A stretch of DNA of 64,000 nucleotides from Xestospongia bergquistia (lineage: Eukaryota; Porifera; Demospongiae; Haplosclerida; Petrosiidae): contig OZ014424.1 in assembly GCA_963965975.1 (NCBI GenBank), positions 1,054,001 through 1,118,000 on the forward strand. The letters are read 5' to 3'. The notes under the pieces are model-generated. The model did not search any database. It was not told the DNA's origin and was given only the letters and a program-made list of their open reading frames with translations. A program made the translations under genes and the position numbers. Positions 11,822-26,000 of this stretch are shown in pieces; within the stretch, counting starts at the first letter, position 1, and every line of letters starts with the position of its first letter.

Positions 11822-12143
11822 AATATTTAATTTTGAAAGAGAAAGCCTTGAAGGAAAATGGGTGGGGCACGCGTTGCAAGCTATGATGAGCCACACCCTT
11901 GTTGCGTCAACAAGTGAAAAAAGGGCAGGCGAGAAAGGCAATATTAACATGTCATCTCACGTTGCAATTTCAGGAAAGTTTATAAAGCTTTGTTGTAACT
12001 GTTATAGTCACTAAACAGTGCTGTGAAAGTCGGATACTTTGCGTGTTTTAAAACAGCAATAATATTGCTGTTTACATATCTGGAAGCCAGTGGACTTTGT
12101 CTTTGTGCAAACTGCACCTCGAGCTATTATCACCACACGCAAG
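11822..12143. promoter_or_regulatory. Shared intergenic region, IQ/PTB gene (-) and LIM gene (+)
   Basis: 322 bp separates the two divergent start codons and should contain both promoters. The sequence includes a GC-richer patch near 11865-11940. No TATA box at a convincing distance was seen. Confidence 0.5.
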
Positions 12144-15100
12144 ATGAACAAGAAGGAAGCGGACAAGCCAGGTTAGCTTATGTGTAATGGAGGGTGACTA
12201 GATTCTCATAACAAACTGTCTACATTTGGTTTACTCTTCCATATGCGTCAGTGTGGTATGATGATGATAACCTATATCTCTTTAGTGCTACTTCACAAAC
12301 TGTCTTGTTGGGATTATATCATATATATATGGAGTAGTAGAGGAAAAATCTCAGTCAATATCTCAGTCTTAGACAAATGTCTGAAATATTTGTTTTCTGT
12401 TAGCAAGTTTGTCAGTTCCATGTAGCTTTTCTGTTTCACAAATACCTTACAATATTGAGTGTTCCATATTCTATTATATAATATATGTACTTGCATTATT
12501 ACTAGAATTGTCAATGTTATATCTCTGAGTATAGTTCGATCAATACAGACCTCCTATGGTTGTATTGACTTTATGTTTTCCCATAAGACTCATGCCTGAA
12601 GTGCACTGAATATTTTTCATATAATAATATTCAATGCTCTATTGATATATAATATATATATACGTGAACATCTCAGTTGATTCAGTTCAGTTAGTATTAG
12701 ATTTAGTCTAAGGCTAGTTGGAGGGCTTCTATCATAAGTGTAGCATTATCTCTGTGTATATAGAACATCTGCTAGATTGTTTCTGTAGCCCAAGGTATGT
12801 CAATACTGTTTTTATAATAGATTACGTTATTATATTAGTTACATATTTTACTCTCCTAGAAATTACCTTATTTTTAAACTATTTCTTTATCACCACCAAG
12901 GTTGTACTTATAATCTCTGGCATATGTTAGTAATTTTGAATGTATTTTACTAGTAATGGTATTTATAACTTCCCCCTGTTATTCCCATAGTACCACTAAA
13001 TAACATAACAGTTATCTACTATTAATCCCTTCCTTTCAGTTCTATATCCAAATCATTCCATTCTGTCCCAGGGTTTTCCAAACTTTCAAATCAAAAGTGT
13101 ATATATAAAATGAAAAATGTTTAACTTAAGACAGTTTACTGTTAAGATTATTTTAAAATAATATCCTGATTATCTATTGAAACAATAGTTTGTTGCGAGT
13201 TGTCTCTTAGCTATCTACAATATTCCTATATATTGCAGTTCTCAAACTTTATAGAAGGAACTAAAGATATTAACATTTTTCTTTCTCCTCTCTCAGAACC
13301 TACTGTGTGTCTAAAGTGTGGCAGTCAGATCTCTCATATACCATATCGCTATAACGGACAAGTTTTTCATGCTAGATGTCTTCTCTGCAATTATTGTGGT
13401 ATGTTTAGTAATCAAGATATCATATAGTGGTACTGCTAGTAGTAAACAGTAGAAGTTTGTGTATCCCTGTATGACACTAATGGTAATAGAAGATGACAGG
13501 ATATTCCATTTAGCAAGACTACACATTCTGCAGCCAACTATGGCTAAAATGCTATTGACACATATTAACACATCCAGGTATTAGTATACTTAATATGGAG
13601 TCAGAATCCCTTTGAGTAAAGAGTGTCAACAAACATTAAAAGCTTGGCCAGACCTCAAGATACTTATGGTCTAATTTCTGTTAATTAATACTTATTAGAG
13701 ATTATGATAAAGGAAGAACAAAGTGCTGCAGTGTATATGTTAGTATTATTGCTATTAAACTGTCTACTACATTACATTGTAAACAAGACATATATAGAGG
13801 ATGAATAGAGAGAGCCTATGTTAACATATACTTCAACAACACTTCAGACGCTATGTGCTCATGTCTCCTTGTCCATTCACAAAATTATATACCCATTTCA
13901 GTGGTTGAACCATGTAATATAACTTAACTAAAGCAATGAGATTTAAACAATAAGTCTTACCTTGTCAATAAAATGGTCTCAAAAGCATTTGATATGGATT
14001 GTGAATAATGATAGTTATTTGTCAATATCTTGTACGAGAAAAAACATGTGCATTATATAAATAAATGAACATGCATATATTTCTGTATAGAATTCTGCTG
14101 ACTTGTTTACTGGATCAAAGTGTAATGTAATTAATAGTGTAGTTATAACAACATTCATAGATAGTGTATTATTTTGGACCACCAATACATTTAATAGTAT
14201 TTATGACTATGTGCCTTGCACTGAGATCCTCCTACTAATTATTGCTCATGAATATTATCATTACTATCATTGAAACATCTACACAATCATGTACATGTAC
14301 ATGTGTATATGTACAAGTACATGCACATGTGTATATGTACAAGTACATGTACATGTGTATATGTATAGGTACATATTTATACAATAATGTACTTAGAAAA
14401 TGTACATTATATGTATGTAGGTAGATAATGGGTTGCCAAGGAGCATGTCCGACAAAATTTAGGCTAATTTTTAACAATAGATCAAGTTTTTATAAGAACA
14501 TCCTGTTTCGTAAGAAATCTGATATCATTTCAAATTCAAGTCTAATTGTAACATGATCTTCAAGTTTGTTTTGATACAACATCAATACCTCATGAATATA
14601 CTAAAAGAATCTTTGGCTATTAAATGTAACATATACACTAGTGAGGTGTGTACTTTCACATGGTAACTCATGGCTCAAATATCATGTTATAATAAGAGGG
14701 GGTGTGACAAAGCTTTGTTTTAAAAACTTCTCTTGTCCTTTCATTAGGAAGAAGACTTATTGGTAAGCCATTTATCACAGAGAACAGACAAATCTTCTGT
14801 GGAGAACAGGTACAGCATATTATATTAGTGTATTATATAACCAAATACTATAATATACCATTGCTATGTATAATAGATAATACTATATAGTATAAGATAT
14901 GTGTCATTACCATTTAGTCACATCTACCAATTCAAATGTATGTGTATATTGCCCATTCATCAATCAGTCCACCTAACATCACCACTAATGCTATATACCA
15001 TTGTATCAATTACCTTTTACATTATAGTATAGTCTAACTTCAGTTTATTACAATTGTTCTGTCTTCACTTTAGTGCCAAAATTCTTCAGCTCGTGGGAAA

Positions 15101-17887
15101 ACAAAATCTTCAGCAAACTTAGCACCACCTGAGGTAAAGACAAAATTATTCTGATCACTACCTATCTATTATCAGCTGTATTCTCTCTTTATAGCCTCTT
15201 CCAGTTGAAGAGAATCAATTTGTTTCTTCAGTAACATTAGAAGAAGTGTTTGGAGGAATGCACAGTGGATCACCATCACACATGTCTCGGTTGACACGCG
15301 CCATTCCTGATCCCCTTCGTCACCAAACTCAAATAACTCGTCTCACTGATTACCCAGTGGGATCCTCCTCTGCATCAAGCTGTACCACTTCAATACGTTC
15401 TGAAACAGACTCATTATCGACTGTTAGTGAAAGTAGCTTCACTTCAGATAGCTCATATGCTTATGATGCAAACAAGAAACCAAAGAAAAAGATTTTAAAG
15501 AACTCGAATGCTCCACGCCGACCTCATAAACACCGTGTTCGCTGGAACTTTGAAAACCTTGAAAGTGTCAGTGATGCTGATACCATTTCCCTCGATTCTA
15601 CAAGCTCAGTTAGTAGCTATACTCCAAACAAGGCTTATAAACAATCTCGTACAAATATGACACGTACTCTTCAAAATTGGCAGGAGTTTGAACGTCCTTT
15701 ACCACAAGGCAGTACAGGACTGACACCCAATCACATTCGAGGTCTTTCACATAGTCATCAAGCTCTTTATTCTACTACATCACTTGATTCTTCCGCTTCT
15801 CAAACACCTTCTCCGAGATACCCTAATGGATTTCATGGTCGACAAATATATCGCACTTATTCAGATGATATTCATTCCCCATCTAAGGGAATGACAGCTA
15901 ACCAACATCAGAATTTACGACATGTTGTTTCTGTTGATCCTAATCACTTCAGACGACACCATTCCCAACCTATAAACTCCACCCCTCTTCCATCACAACA
16001 AGGGCCTCATACTCGAGTGTATCCACCACAGTACAATACTCAAGTCCGAGTTCCTATTTTATATTTAGATGAAGAGAGTATCCCTGACTTAGAGAGGAGC
16101 ACTATGGAGGAGAGAGCTCAATGCCATCTCTACAAGTTCCCACAGAATGAAACACATAATTCGCGAGCTTTACATACTGTTTTAGAAGATGACCAATGCG
16201 ATTATGACCATCTCTCACCAGAAGAAACAGAGAAACAACCGCTTAATGCACTAGACAGACTAGCACCATCAAAACCAGATGATCGATGGTACAGCAATGA
16301 AGATATCGAGGAGGCCTTAAAGCAGTTAGAATTAGAGGGTGAAGACGTGGATGGAGAGAGCTCTTCAGACATGGAAGAGAAACCAAAGACAACAGAAACA
16401 CCTCCACCTCCAGTACCACCAAAACAAAGAAAGAAATTGTCACCTCCAACTCCTCCCAAACGAGTATCAAGTCTCACAAATGTACACTCCACTGTCCCTC
16501 TCCCTTCTCCTCCATTGACAACGACTTCCCAAGAGCAACTAGAAGATGAAGTTAGAGTTCATTCTGAAAGCATCATTCTACCTCCTCCGCCAGAGTTTGC
16601 TGATGACACACCTTCTCAAAACTCACCAGACTTCTCGTCAAAAACTGATCCTATTTCTGAAAACATATTTCATAGCCCATCCTGTGAAACCTTGAAAAGT
16701 TATGACGTGCCGTCATCACCGGAGGGTGGTCTTACACCAATGGAGTCTGAGATATACCCAGAAACAAAGCCTGAAATAGACCCAGGGCTTTCATGGGGTC
16801 CTCTTAATGACAGGATAGTTGAAGGTGCTGAAGACCCTCATAGACATCCAAGCCCACCTCATGTTGCTCCAATGGTATCACAAGGTTTTCAAGTCCCTAA
16901 ATCTTCTAGTACATTATCGAACGGTCTAGGGCACTTGATCAGCAACACTGAATGGAATCTTAAGCAGAAAATGGCATCGACGGGTGACATCCCACGTTCC
17001 TCTTCTCTATCAAGCCCACCTCACACTTCAAACACGACACGACATAATAGTCTATCTCCAAAAATTTCAAGAGAGAATCTTGATCAAAAACATATCAGAG
17101 GACCAACAGCATTGCCTCATAACGCGAATGTAGGACTCACTCGAGAAGAACAAGCCATTATGCAGAGATACAAACAACCCCAGACAATGAAGCCAATCAT
17201 TGTAGATACTGATAAAGAAATAGAACAAATGATACTCGAGTTAGAGACTGGAATACAACAAAAACAACAAAACGACACTTCTCAATTAAATCAGACATCA
17301 TCATTGCCAGTTCAACACCAGAAATACTTTGGTAAGTTGATATGTACTATTAATTGTTTTATATTATTTGGTGTTTTTACAAAAGGTACTTGTTGTGTGT
17401 GTCGTAAAGCTATAGAAACTTCATTAAGTCTGTTCAGTTTTGCCAGTCGGCTTTATCATACTAGATGTTTCTGTTGTGCACAATGTGGTAAGTTATATGC
17501 ATACAAGTGAATATTGGTAATAAAAGTACATATTTTCATTAGTCCTAGACCTTACTAATGGTACCTATCTATATCACTTTAAACTTTAGACTAGATAACT
17601 AAAAATATTACCATGAGTTCATTTTTTATAAGTTCATCTCTTTTTTTCTCTTTGCAGGTTGTCCATTAAGAGGTAGACAGATCTATACATTACATGGAAC
17701 ATTAGTTTGTTCAGAAGATTATAAGAAAATGACAAAAAATTCAACACAAAAGGTACACACCTCATTATTTCCTAGAGGTTGTGGTAGTAGTACAAGAAAA
17801 TCGGAAAACAAGTCTAGAGAACCTGCTCAACGAATTTTTCATAGTGGTTATCATCAAAAGCAATCTAGCTCAGCCACAATGGTATAG
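12144..17887 (+). CDS. LIM-linker-LIM protein with long disordered, proline-rich centre
   Basis: Exons are 12144-12171, 13297-13398, 14748-14809, 15074-15133, 15195-17331, 17386-17487 and 17658-17887, in frame for 906 residues. LIM domain 1 has all eight ligands: C14, C17, H34, C37, C40, C43, C61 and C65. LIM domain 2 is also complete: C799, C802, H821, C824, C827, C830, C848 and D851. Between them lie about 725 low-complexity residues rich in Ser, Pro and Thr, with PPPPVPPKQRKK and SPPTPPKRVSS (SH3/EVH1-type ligands), acidic patches and a short predicted helix (DTDKEIEQMILELE). The final exon reads through an apparent GTACAC donor to a stop at 17887. LIM domains bind proteins, often in actin adhesions (family knowledge); a scaffold role is inferred. 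The layout fits no family I know: zyxin and paxillin have tandem LIMs at one end. Confidence 0.82.
12172..13296 (+). other. LIM gene intron 1
   Basis: 1.1 kb of AT-rich sequence. No supportable exon, RNA gene or clear tandem repeat was seen; short frames are chance. Confidence 0.7.
13399..14747 (+). other. LIM gene intron 2
   Basis: 1.35 kb of AT-rich sequence between the two halves of LIM domain 1. Its only notable content is the TGTACATG-type repeat at 14288-14372. Confidence 0.7.
14288..14372. repeat. TGTACATG-rich minisatellite
   Basis: Alternating GTACATG/GTATATG words form about two to three copies of a unit of about 30 bp that is nearly self-complementary (TGTACATGTACA). Confidence 0.85.
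17332..17385 (+). other. 54-nt in-frame intron of the LIM gene
   Basis: GTAAGT...AAAAG is 54 nt (18 codons) with no stop. Splicing gives KYFG-TCCVC, the start of LIM 2; retention would insert a hydrophobic stretch (CTINCFILFGVF) directly before LIM 2. Splicing is preferred because it preserves a canonical junction. Confidence 0.7.
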
Positions 17888-18407
17888 TAGAGTAGTCTAT
17901 TATTTTAACAAGGTTACCATGTCATATTTTAAACTCATTCTCAAAAATACTAAAGGTATTCTTTATTTTTATCTCTGCCATTGTTTTTATTATATTATAT
18001 TATATGTGTTAAAATTAATGATCAAAATTCTCGTTTTATTATACAAAGATGAATACTAAAGACAATCTTGTACTCTGTTATGTTTAAGTGTATATATAAA
18101 ATACAATATACAGCTGCTTTATTCCATTAATTTATTTCATGTACATTATTGTAATTATGAAAATTTAATAGATTCATTAAATAAGTGCAATTGTTGAAAT
18201 GTAATAAGAACAAAAAATGACAAAAATTATTTGATAGCAACAAATGTTTCCATGGAAACACAGCAAAGCTACAACATACATTTGTATTATCAAAAGTTTA
18301 ATCAACTATTAAATTTTTATGATTATTATTATTTTTATCGATTAATATAATACTTGTTTTGAAGGCAAAGTTAATGTTATATTAATTTTGTTTTAATCAA
18401 TTTCTAT
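17888..18407. other. Convergent 3' region between LIM gene and HOIP
   Basis: 520 bp of very AT-rich sequence holding both 3' untranslated regions. A short open frame that continues on the plus strand to 18059 is an alternative reading frame of the LIM 3' end and is not supported. Confidence 0.6.
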
Positions 18408-21400
18408 TCATACTGGATTAGGATTCTCTCGTTGTATTGGAAGCTGTTCTTTAACGTGCTACAAATAGAAAATATGACCCAATTAATTTGAGACTAAAAA
18501 AAACATTATTGTAATTGTAGCTACTAACGACAAAGCATCTGACAATAATTAAATGAGTTCATTAATAGGCGCTCACCTCAATCAGCCTCTTTTTGTAATC
18601 ATCATCACTTTCTTGATTTTCTTCATCTTTCTCAGGTATCTCTAATTCCTGTCTTCGTAGAATCTGCTGAATTTTTGGAGTGTTGTACAATTCAATCGGG
18701 TCTAAATTATGCTTGTTTATTTTACTAACTAAATATTCCTTGTAATGAACCCTAAGAGAAGGAAACATTATCTCCATACTCCCTCCATCTAGCTCTTTCT
18801 AACTTACTTGCATAGTCCAGCCATTCCTTGAGGAGCAGCAGCTAAGCATTCCTCATCCTTTAATCCATCAGGAGTCTCCTTCTGCAAAACCACTTGACAA
18901 ACTAAGTGAATTTCCTCTCCATCAATAACATGAACTATTTTCTCTTTCCCTTCTTCTCCAGCACCAGCTTGTTCTTGTTCCACAACAACATTTTCTTCTA
19001 CAGCAGGCTCATTATCTTGTTCTCCTTCATTTTCAGCTGCTTCTTTTTCTTGTTGCTGTTTCTCTCGAGCAGCATTAATTTGAGCCTCAGGTGGATCTAA
19101 AATAGACAAAGTGGCTTTGATTTTTTTCTATACCCAATGTTATTGCATCAGTTATTAAGTATAGTTGTAAGAAATTTAACTTTGTGTAATATTGACTGGA
19201 TTACCTGTGTCATATTGTACTTCATTGTCGTCAAGAATCTTCTGAAGTTCTTGATGGGAGAAATCTCGAAGATAAAAAAGGCAGTCTCTAGGATGATGAG
19301 CGTGTAGACCTTGACTTTTACAATTAGCAAATCTACCACAAGCCTAGAGAGAAAAAATGTTTAACTGTGAAGACAAGACAGCACCTTCGCTTCATCCTAT
19401 TAACTAAATATATCACTACAGCCTTAGTTTCATGCAAGGATGGAGTGAGTTTTATCCACACTAGTGGTAAGGGTCATTTACTACTTGATCATTTTGAATA
19501 GCCCTCAGACATCTTGACCTCATTTATGAGCTAATATTTATAATAACAACAATTTATGTCATTAATATAAGTAGTCTCAATCACATTAACCACTACTGAA
19601 CTTTGGGTAGAACCACAAGTAGTTTCTAGAAGAATTCCTAGAAGAATCATTACATATTTACACATTTTCCTACAGGCATATTTCAGCCTGTTGCATCACA
19701 AACCATACACTTTTAAGGAGCACATATAAATGACTGCATTGAGATAATGAAGCCATGTAACATATTTTTAAAATAACCATATCATTAATAAATAGGACAG
19801 TGGTAACCAGAGGGACAAACCTCAATCTTCACAGGCCAAGCAATGTTTACATGTATTTATAAGGTTTGTAACATCAAAGTTCAAGTGGCAAAGTGAGAGA
19901 AAGGAAATACCTACTTGTCCTTGAGAAATAGCATAGGAAAGTACCACCTTATGACACAATCAACCCCACTTATATCCTTTCTATGACAACCACTATATCA
20001 CATTGCAATAACTGGTATGTAATGTAGTTCGTTTCCTCGATACTGACATTGTAAACATTGAAGGAAATTGTAAATGAGGTAAGTATTTGTCCCAAACATT
20101 TAAGTGATGATGTTAAAGCAACCGAAATAAGGTTTTCAATTATTCACTCACTAATCCTACCTCTCCATTCTTAAAAGCACTTGAACAACCGCTACAGAAC
20201 TCATGTGGACATTGTGTGCAGTGAAAATGCATACATCCACCGCGAGCCAAATCATAACGAAACTTGCAGGCAGGACATTCTGCATGAAAAAAACCCCCAG
20301 TAAATGATATTATAAATAATTCACACAACTAATGAATGTGTTTAAGTATTGTAGTGACTTACGTATTCCATTTTCATTTAAATGAGCTGCTAGACCAGCC
20401 TTTTGAGCCTCAGGATCATTATCTGCTTTCCATTTAGCAAAATCTTCACAACTAATACCTTTATGTTGATCTTCCCACTAATAGAAAATAAGTAATATTA
20501 TGTAATAATAGATAATAAACTATAATATATAATATTAACTTCAATTGGTTATAAAATTATATGAAAAATTATAGTAGACATTTTAATTTTTTGGAAAAAG
20601 ATCAATTTTTGTGATGAGTCCACAAAATTAAAAATGATTCATGATACTTAAAGTTAAACAATTAACTTGATTTATAATATATTGAAATTGTCATTACCTT
20701 TTTCTTACATGATGAACACATTGACTCTTTGCATTCAGGACATTGAATCTGTTTTTGATTTCTTTCGTTGATGAAACCACACCCACAATTCTGTGAGGAG
20801 AGAGAGAGGTGGGGGGACCATAATTTATGTATATTAATTCTAAAATACATTTTTACACTAAACACACACTACCTTCTCAAACCATATTTCCTTTCTACAT
20901 TCATATTGTGATTGTGAAAGTATACAAAGACATTTGATGTAGACACACCTCATGAGGGCACCACAAAAAATTTGGATCCTTTGAAAGATTAAAATCTGTC
21001 AATTTTTTTTGACACATATCATATACAGATTTCTCTAAATGGACTTTGACCTGTAATGGAGAGGAGAGAGATATCATCTCTTCATATTCCACTCAATCTC
21101 TCACTTACCATTCCTACAAAGAGTTCTAAGTTCATACCTTGTGTTTGGTCAGGATTTGAGAGATCTGGCTTACTACACATGGGACAATTGAAATGTTTAA
21201 CACTTTTTTCTGTGATGACCATTTGGAAATATTTTTTAAAACAATTTTTACATAAAGACTCATCACAAGCAGGCATCACAACCATCTACAGGAATAAATA
21301 TCCAGTTATCTGTTTGTCCATAAATATATCTATTCATCATCAATTCAACATTTTATCCATCTGCCTACCATGACATCCATCACAAGACTTACCTCATCCA

Positions 21401-23026
21401 TAGGATAGTCATCGACACATATTGGACAAGGTTGATTTAAATACTTCTGAGCTTCTTCAAAAGTGTTATAATTTTTGGCAGCATCAATATAGTATGTCAG
21501 TGGATATTCATCCTTATCTTTGAGTAAATCTATTAACATCTTTGCCTTCTCTGTGGTACGAAACCGACACTCTGCCATGATCATACGAAGACAAGACTAA
21601 AAGGAGAGATAAAGAAGTTATACATTTGAGTAAGAGAAAATGTAGTGCATTAATGGATGCATGACTGGAGGAAAATCGATGGATAGCAATGAATGTGAGA
21701 AGTAAAATGGACACATAGTTATTGTCCAATGGATATATAAAGTAAAAAGAATGAAAAATTAGACAACAAATAGGCAGTTAATGGATACATAAAATGTAAA
21801 ATGGATGCATAGAAAGTAAAATAGGTGCATAAATAGTGAAATGGATACATGGTGTAAATGGATCCATAGAAAATGGACAGACACATGTAAATGGATACAC
21901 AAACAGACAAATGAGTCATAATTGATTGCTAAATCAAGTGAAGTAGAGAAGTCAAAAAAGTGACCACAATATCGCACTGCATTTTTCATATATATGTACA
22001 TATGTACACTTGAAGTTACAACATTGGGGACACGCACACACACACACACACACATGGGGAACACAGTTCATATACACACAAAACTGACCACATGGAAAAC
22101 CCAAATACTCGAGACTCAATAAGCCTCAAACCTCAAATGTATTAACAGATACCCCCAAAACTAGACTTGTTGTATTCATTAGATGTACTAGTAAAGTCTA
22201 AAGAGAGGGAGGTAAAAACAACCCTCTCCAAAAAGTAAAAAGCGGAGAAATGTCGAAACAGAAAACCCAAAAATACTCCAATGTCCAATGTACCATAAAT
22301 GATAATACATACATTATATAGATTACATGTATCATATATTACATGTATTATACATTACATGTATCATATATTACATGTATTATACATTACATGTATTATA
22401 CATGTATACTAGAGATATATCCTTAGTAGCTACAGATACTTGTATAACTACAACATAAAATGAACAGCCATATCTATAAACTGGTATATATTACAGTGCT
22501 CTAGAATATCTAACTAATGTAATGTTGCCTTATAAACTAGCAATGACATCACTTACATTAAACAATGCCTCATCATCCTCTTTAGTCATTCTTTCCATTA
22601 CAACTTTCTTTAAATAATCATTCTCAGTTTTCAATTGATCACCTTCAGCCTTTTCCCCTCCTTGTATTATATGACTGTAATCAGTTGTCATGTAGTCATA
22701 GAGACCCTTTAAGTTCTTACATTGTACATCATAAAATGCTGCCTCAACATCTAAGTCACAGGCACAAAGTGACTCTAAAGCATCATCCCATTTGACTTCA
22801 AGTTTACCCTCTAATTTCTTAAAAAGTTGATTCATCTAGATTAGAAAAATAAATAAAATTTAACAGCTGTACTTTATTACTTTTTCTTTTCTGTTAGCAA
22901 CACACTTTTTACCAGCAGCTAAATGGTTTCCATTTGTTTCTATTAACAATAGACGTATTTCATTATTAGGGGGTATCCCCAATGATTGATTAGCTTGATG
23001 ATATTGAACATGAGTCTGCACATGCC

Positions 23027-23061
<35 letters not shown>

Positions 23062-26000
23062 TATACATATATATATATATATATCCAGTAATGTATTAAA
23101 TGTACTTTATCAGCTTGAACCATTGTGTTTTCAAATAATTCAAAGGGTTCTCATAATCATATTGAAGAGCAATTTCCACTTCTTCAGGAGCAAAACCATA
23201 TGGAGTACATTCCTAAATACATGTAAATAAATGTAACAAACACTGTCTATATAGTACTATAGAGTAATGTATATTAGTGTATACTACTGTATGGTACTTT
23301 ATAGTAGTATATAGTACTATATAGTACACTATATGGTACCTTAAGCCAGTATATAAAGTATTGGCCATCATCCTTTAGTTTCTGTTGTCTCTGCTGTTTC
23401 TGCTCAAGTTCAGACAATCCTTGAAAAACATGTTGTTCTTTAATTAAAAATGAAAGATGATCAACACTCTCTCCTTTTTGTCGTCTCAGATCAAGTTCCT
23501 CTTGTTGCTTTTCGGGCGTCAGTGAGGAGAACCATTCCATATCTTTAGAACTTTCTCTTGTATGCAAGTCATTACCATTATAATATGGTGTTAAATGTGT
23601 TATTGGATCATTAGAGCGCCGTTTATCATCCAAGTATTGCCTCTGTCCTTCCACAGATAACTGTCTAAAATGTTCAATTTCCATTGAATATTTAAAATGC
23701 ATTTTCTTATAAGCATCTAGAACATCTTTTTCTTCCTTGTCTTCAACAATTTTTTCCCCTGAGCTACCATGAGAGCTATCTTGAGAGTAATAACTCTGGC
23801 CGGTATTACTAGGTTCCTTCTGGCTGGCAATACCTGTATCTGAAGGAGACATAGTTGGTCCTGATGGAGTAATACTGTTACCAACATTTGGTATATCAGG
23901 TGAGCCAAGATAAGATATATCAGTTTGTTCAAAAAGGGGGGGCTCATTAGGTTGTGCTACAACAGGAGAAGTTGTCTCATTAGAATTAACTTTGTGTATC
24001 TTGGTGCGTTTACGAGGTTTTGGAATCGGTCTGGAACTAGGACCAAGTGGATCAGACAACGGGTGAGTGTTTTCAGAATGAGGAGAGCAGTATGGGCATT
24101 GGCCTGCATCATTAAGATGACATTTACACTTTGAACATCTAATTGGTGACATGGGTGCTGTGGAGTCTTGATTATCAGGGGTAGTCTCCTCAGTGATAGT
24201 CTCAAAATTGGAAGGTTTTTGTGGTATATAAACACCAGGTATGTTCGAATATTCCATTGGTGTGTTCTGAAAAAATCTAGGGGAAGGAGAGGAAAGATTT
24301 GCAGATGTACTGGCCTTAGTACGTTGTCTTGGTTTAGGGACTGGAGGTGCTTTAGTGACATTTTCGTTCATGACTGTGGGTTCCTCTTTGAGGGGAAGAC
24401 TTGGTATAGTTTCAGAAACTTTGCTCATAACAGGAGCTGTTTGTGTTCCAACTGGAGCAGGACCACCAGATGGATCATACTCATCAGCACGAAGTTTTTT
24501 AAGTTTGGCTAAAAGTGCTTGCTGTCGGTTTAGTAATTTTGTTCGGCGAATATCTCCACCCTCTCCTTGTGGAGATGATAATGGTTCATCAGGAACTGGT
24601 ATGGGAGAATGAGTTTGAGGCCCAGAGAATCTCTGGGAACTGTGTGGACTGGAAGTTTGAGATCCAGAGCTATGAGAACCAGAGAATTGGTGTGAATCAG
24701 AGGGACTGGCTTGTTGAGAGCCTGAAGTATAAGGACTGGAGAAACGAAAAAGGAAGTTTAAAACTGAATATTAGGTAAATATGTATATTAATATTTTACT
24801 TTGCTGTTGAATGGCTTACAAGTTACATATGTAAACATTAAAATTGCATATGCATATCAGTGCATGCATTGGGGTATTCCCCAAAACAGCTGCTAGACAT
24901 ACCATGACATCAACAGTGAAAGTCAAAGGCTTGATGTGGTCAATGACCACACCCACAATTATACCATTACCTTCCTCCTTCTCCTCCTGTATCCTGTAAT
25001 TCTCTTGAGTGTCTTTCTTGGGAGAGCCGAGGAGATTGAGTCCCATAATCTGATCTTTTGGATTCTGAATCATACTGGTTATACTGGTTAGGCCTGACAG
25101 ACGAGTTATATTGGTCTGGTCCAGTGGGTGGGTAATATTGGTATGGTTTAGTGGGCTGGTTATAGTAACTTGGCTGCTCCATATATTGCTGATGTTGTTC
25201 ATCAGGATAATCAGGTTTGTTAAACCGGTCTTGTCCTAATGCTGGAGGTTGATAACCACTATCAGAAGTATGGGTATTAAATCCAAACGAACTCCCTTCT
25301 GTAGATCCATGCCTCAGATAATTGTCTGGAGCATGTAAATATTGAGGTACTACATCAGAAGGATAGTAACCTCCTGAGGTTTGAAAGGTTGGTGAATCAC
25401 GATGACCTTGTGGCATACCAGTATGGGGAGATGCAGGTTGATAAGTAGGTTGAATGGGAGAGTGGGGCTGACTACTCCTAGCTTCGGGTTTGGGGTATTT
25501 TTTCTCTACAATACCTTCACATTCAACTCGAGCTAAAAGCAATTCCGTTGCTAGCATGGACAAGTGTTCCCGGTCAGGTTGATGACGTTTATCTTCAGGG
25601 AAAGTACGAAAATCTCCAGACCGCTTAGTGTAACCAGCAATATTGAGAATATCTTCAGAACCTTTGACACGAGCCAATCGAAATGCATATGTTGTGCTTT
25701 TTGTGGAAATGGAGTACCAGTTTGGCGGCAAAACAGGTGCCAAGAGATTAGTGACATATTGTAGTAGAAGATTATAGGCAATGATCACTGAAGGATATTG
25801 ATACTGTAATAGGATGTGGGTGGAAAAGAAAAACCAATTAATATACATGTACATGTATTTAGAATAGACCAGTATAACTTGTATATCAGTAAGTCATGTG
25901 ACACTCTCATATAAACTGTTCTATAATAATAGACCACTTCAAATGGGTGTGGCTTTTTAATGCGATGACAGCCATATGTTAAATGATACATTTAAAAAGA

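Larger units (their letters stand above)
21597..22556 (-). other. HOIP intron 6 with simple repeats
   Basis: 960 bp with no exon. It contains a degenerate ATGGATACATA-like repeat (about 21720-21905), a CA run (22027-22054) and a TTACATGTATCATATA-type tandem repeat (about 22318-22403). Confidence 0.75.

Noticed and set aside
11822..11950. Upstream in-frame start for the IQ/PTB protein
   Set aside because: It would bury the membrane helix behind about 43 extra residues; ATG at 11821 is simpler, though not proven.
11694..12014. Plus-strand 106-codon frame
   Set aside because: Antisense to exon 1 of the IQ/PTB gene with no recognisable domain or splice support.
17781..18059. 92-codon frame as the last LIM-gene exon
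   Set aside because: It needs a weak acceptor; reading through without splicing gives a normal hydrophilic tail and a stop at 17887.
24967..25202. Alternative frame with repeated Thr-Asn/Ile words
   Set aside because: Shadow of the Tyr/Gln/Pro-rich HOIP linker, whose frame is fixed by flanking exons.
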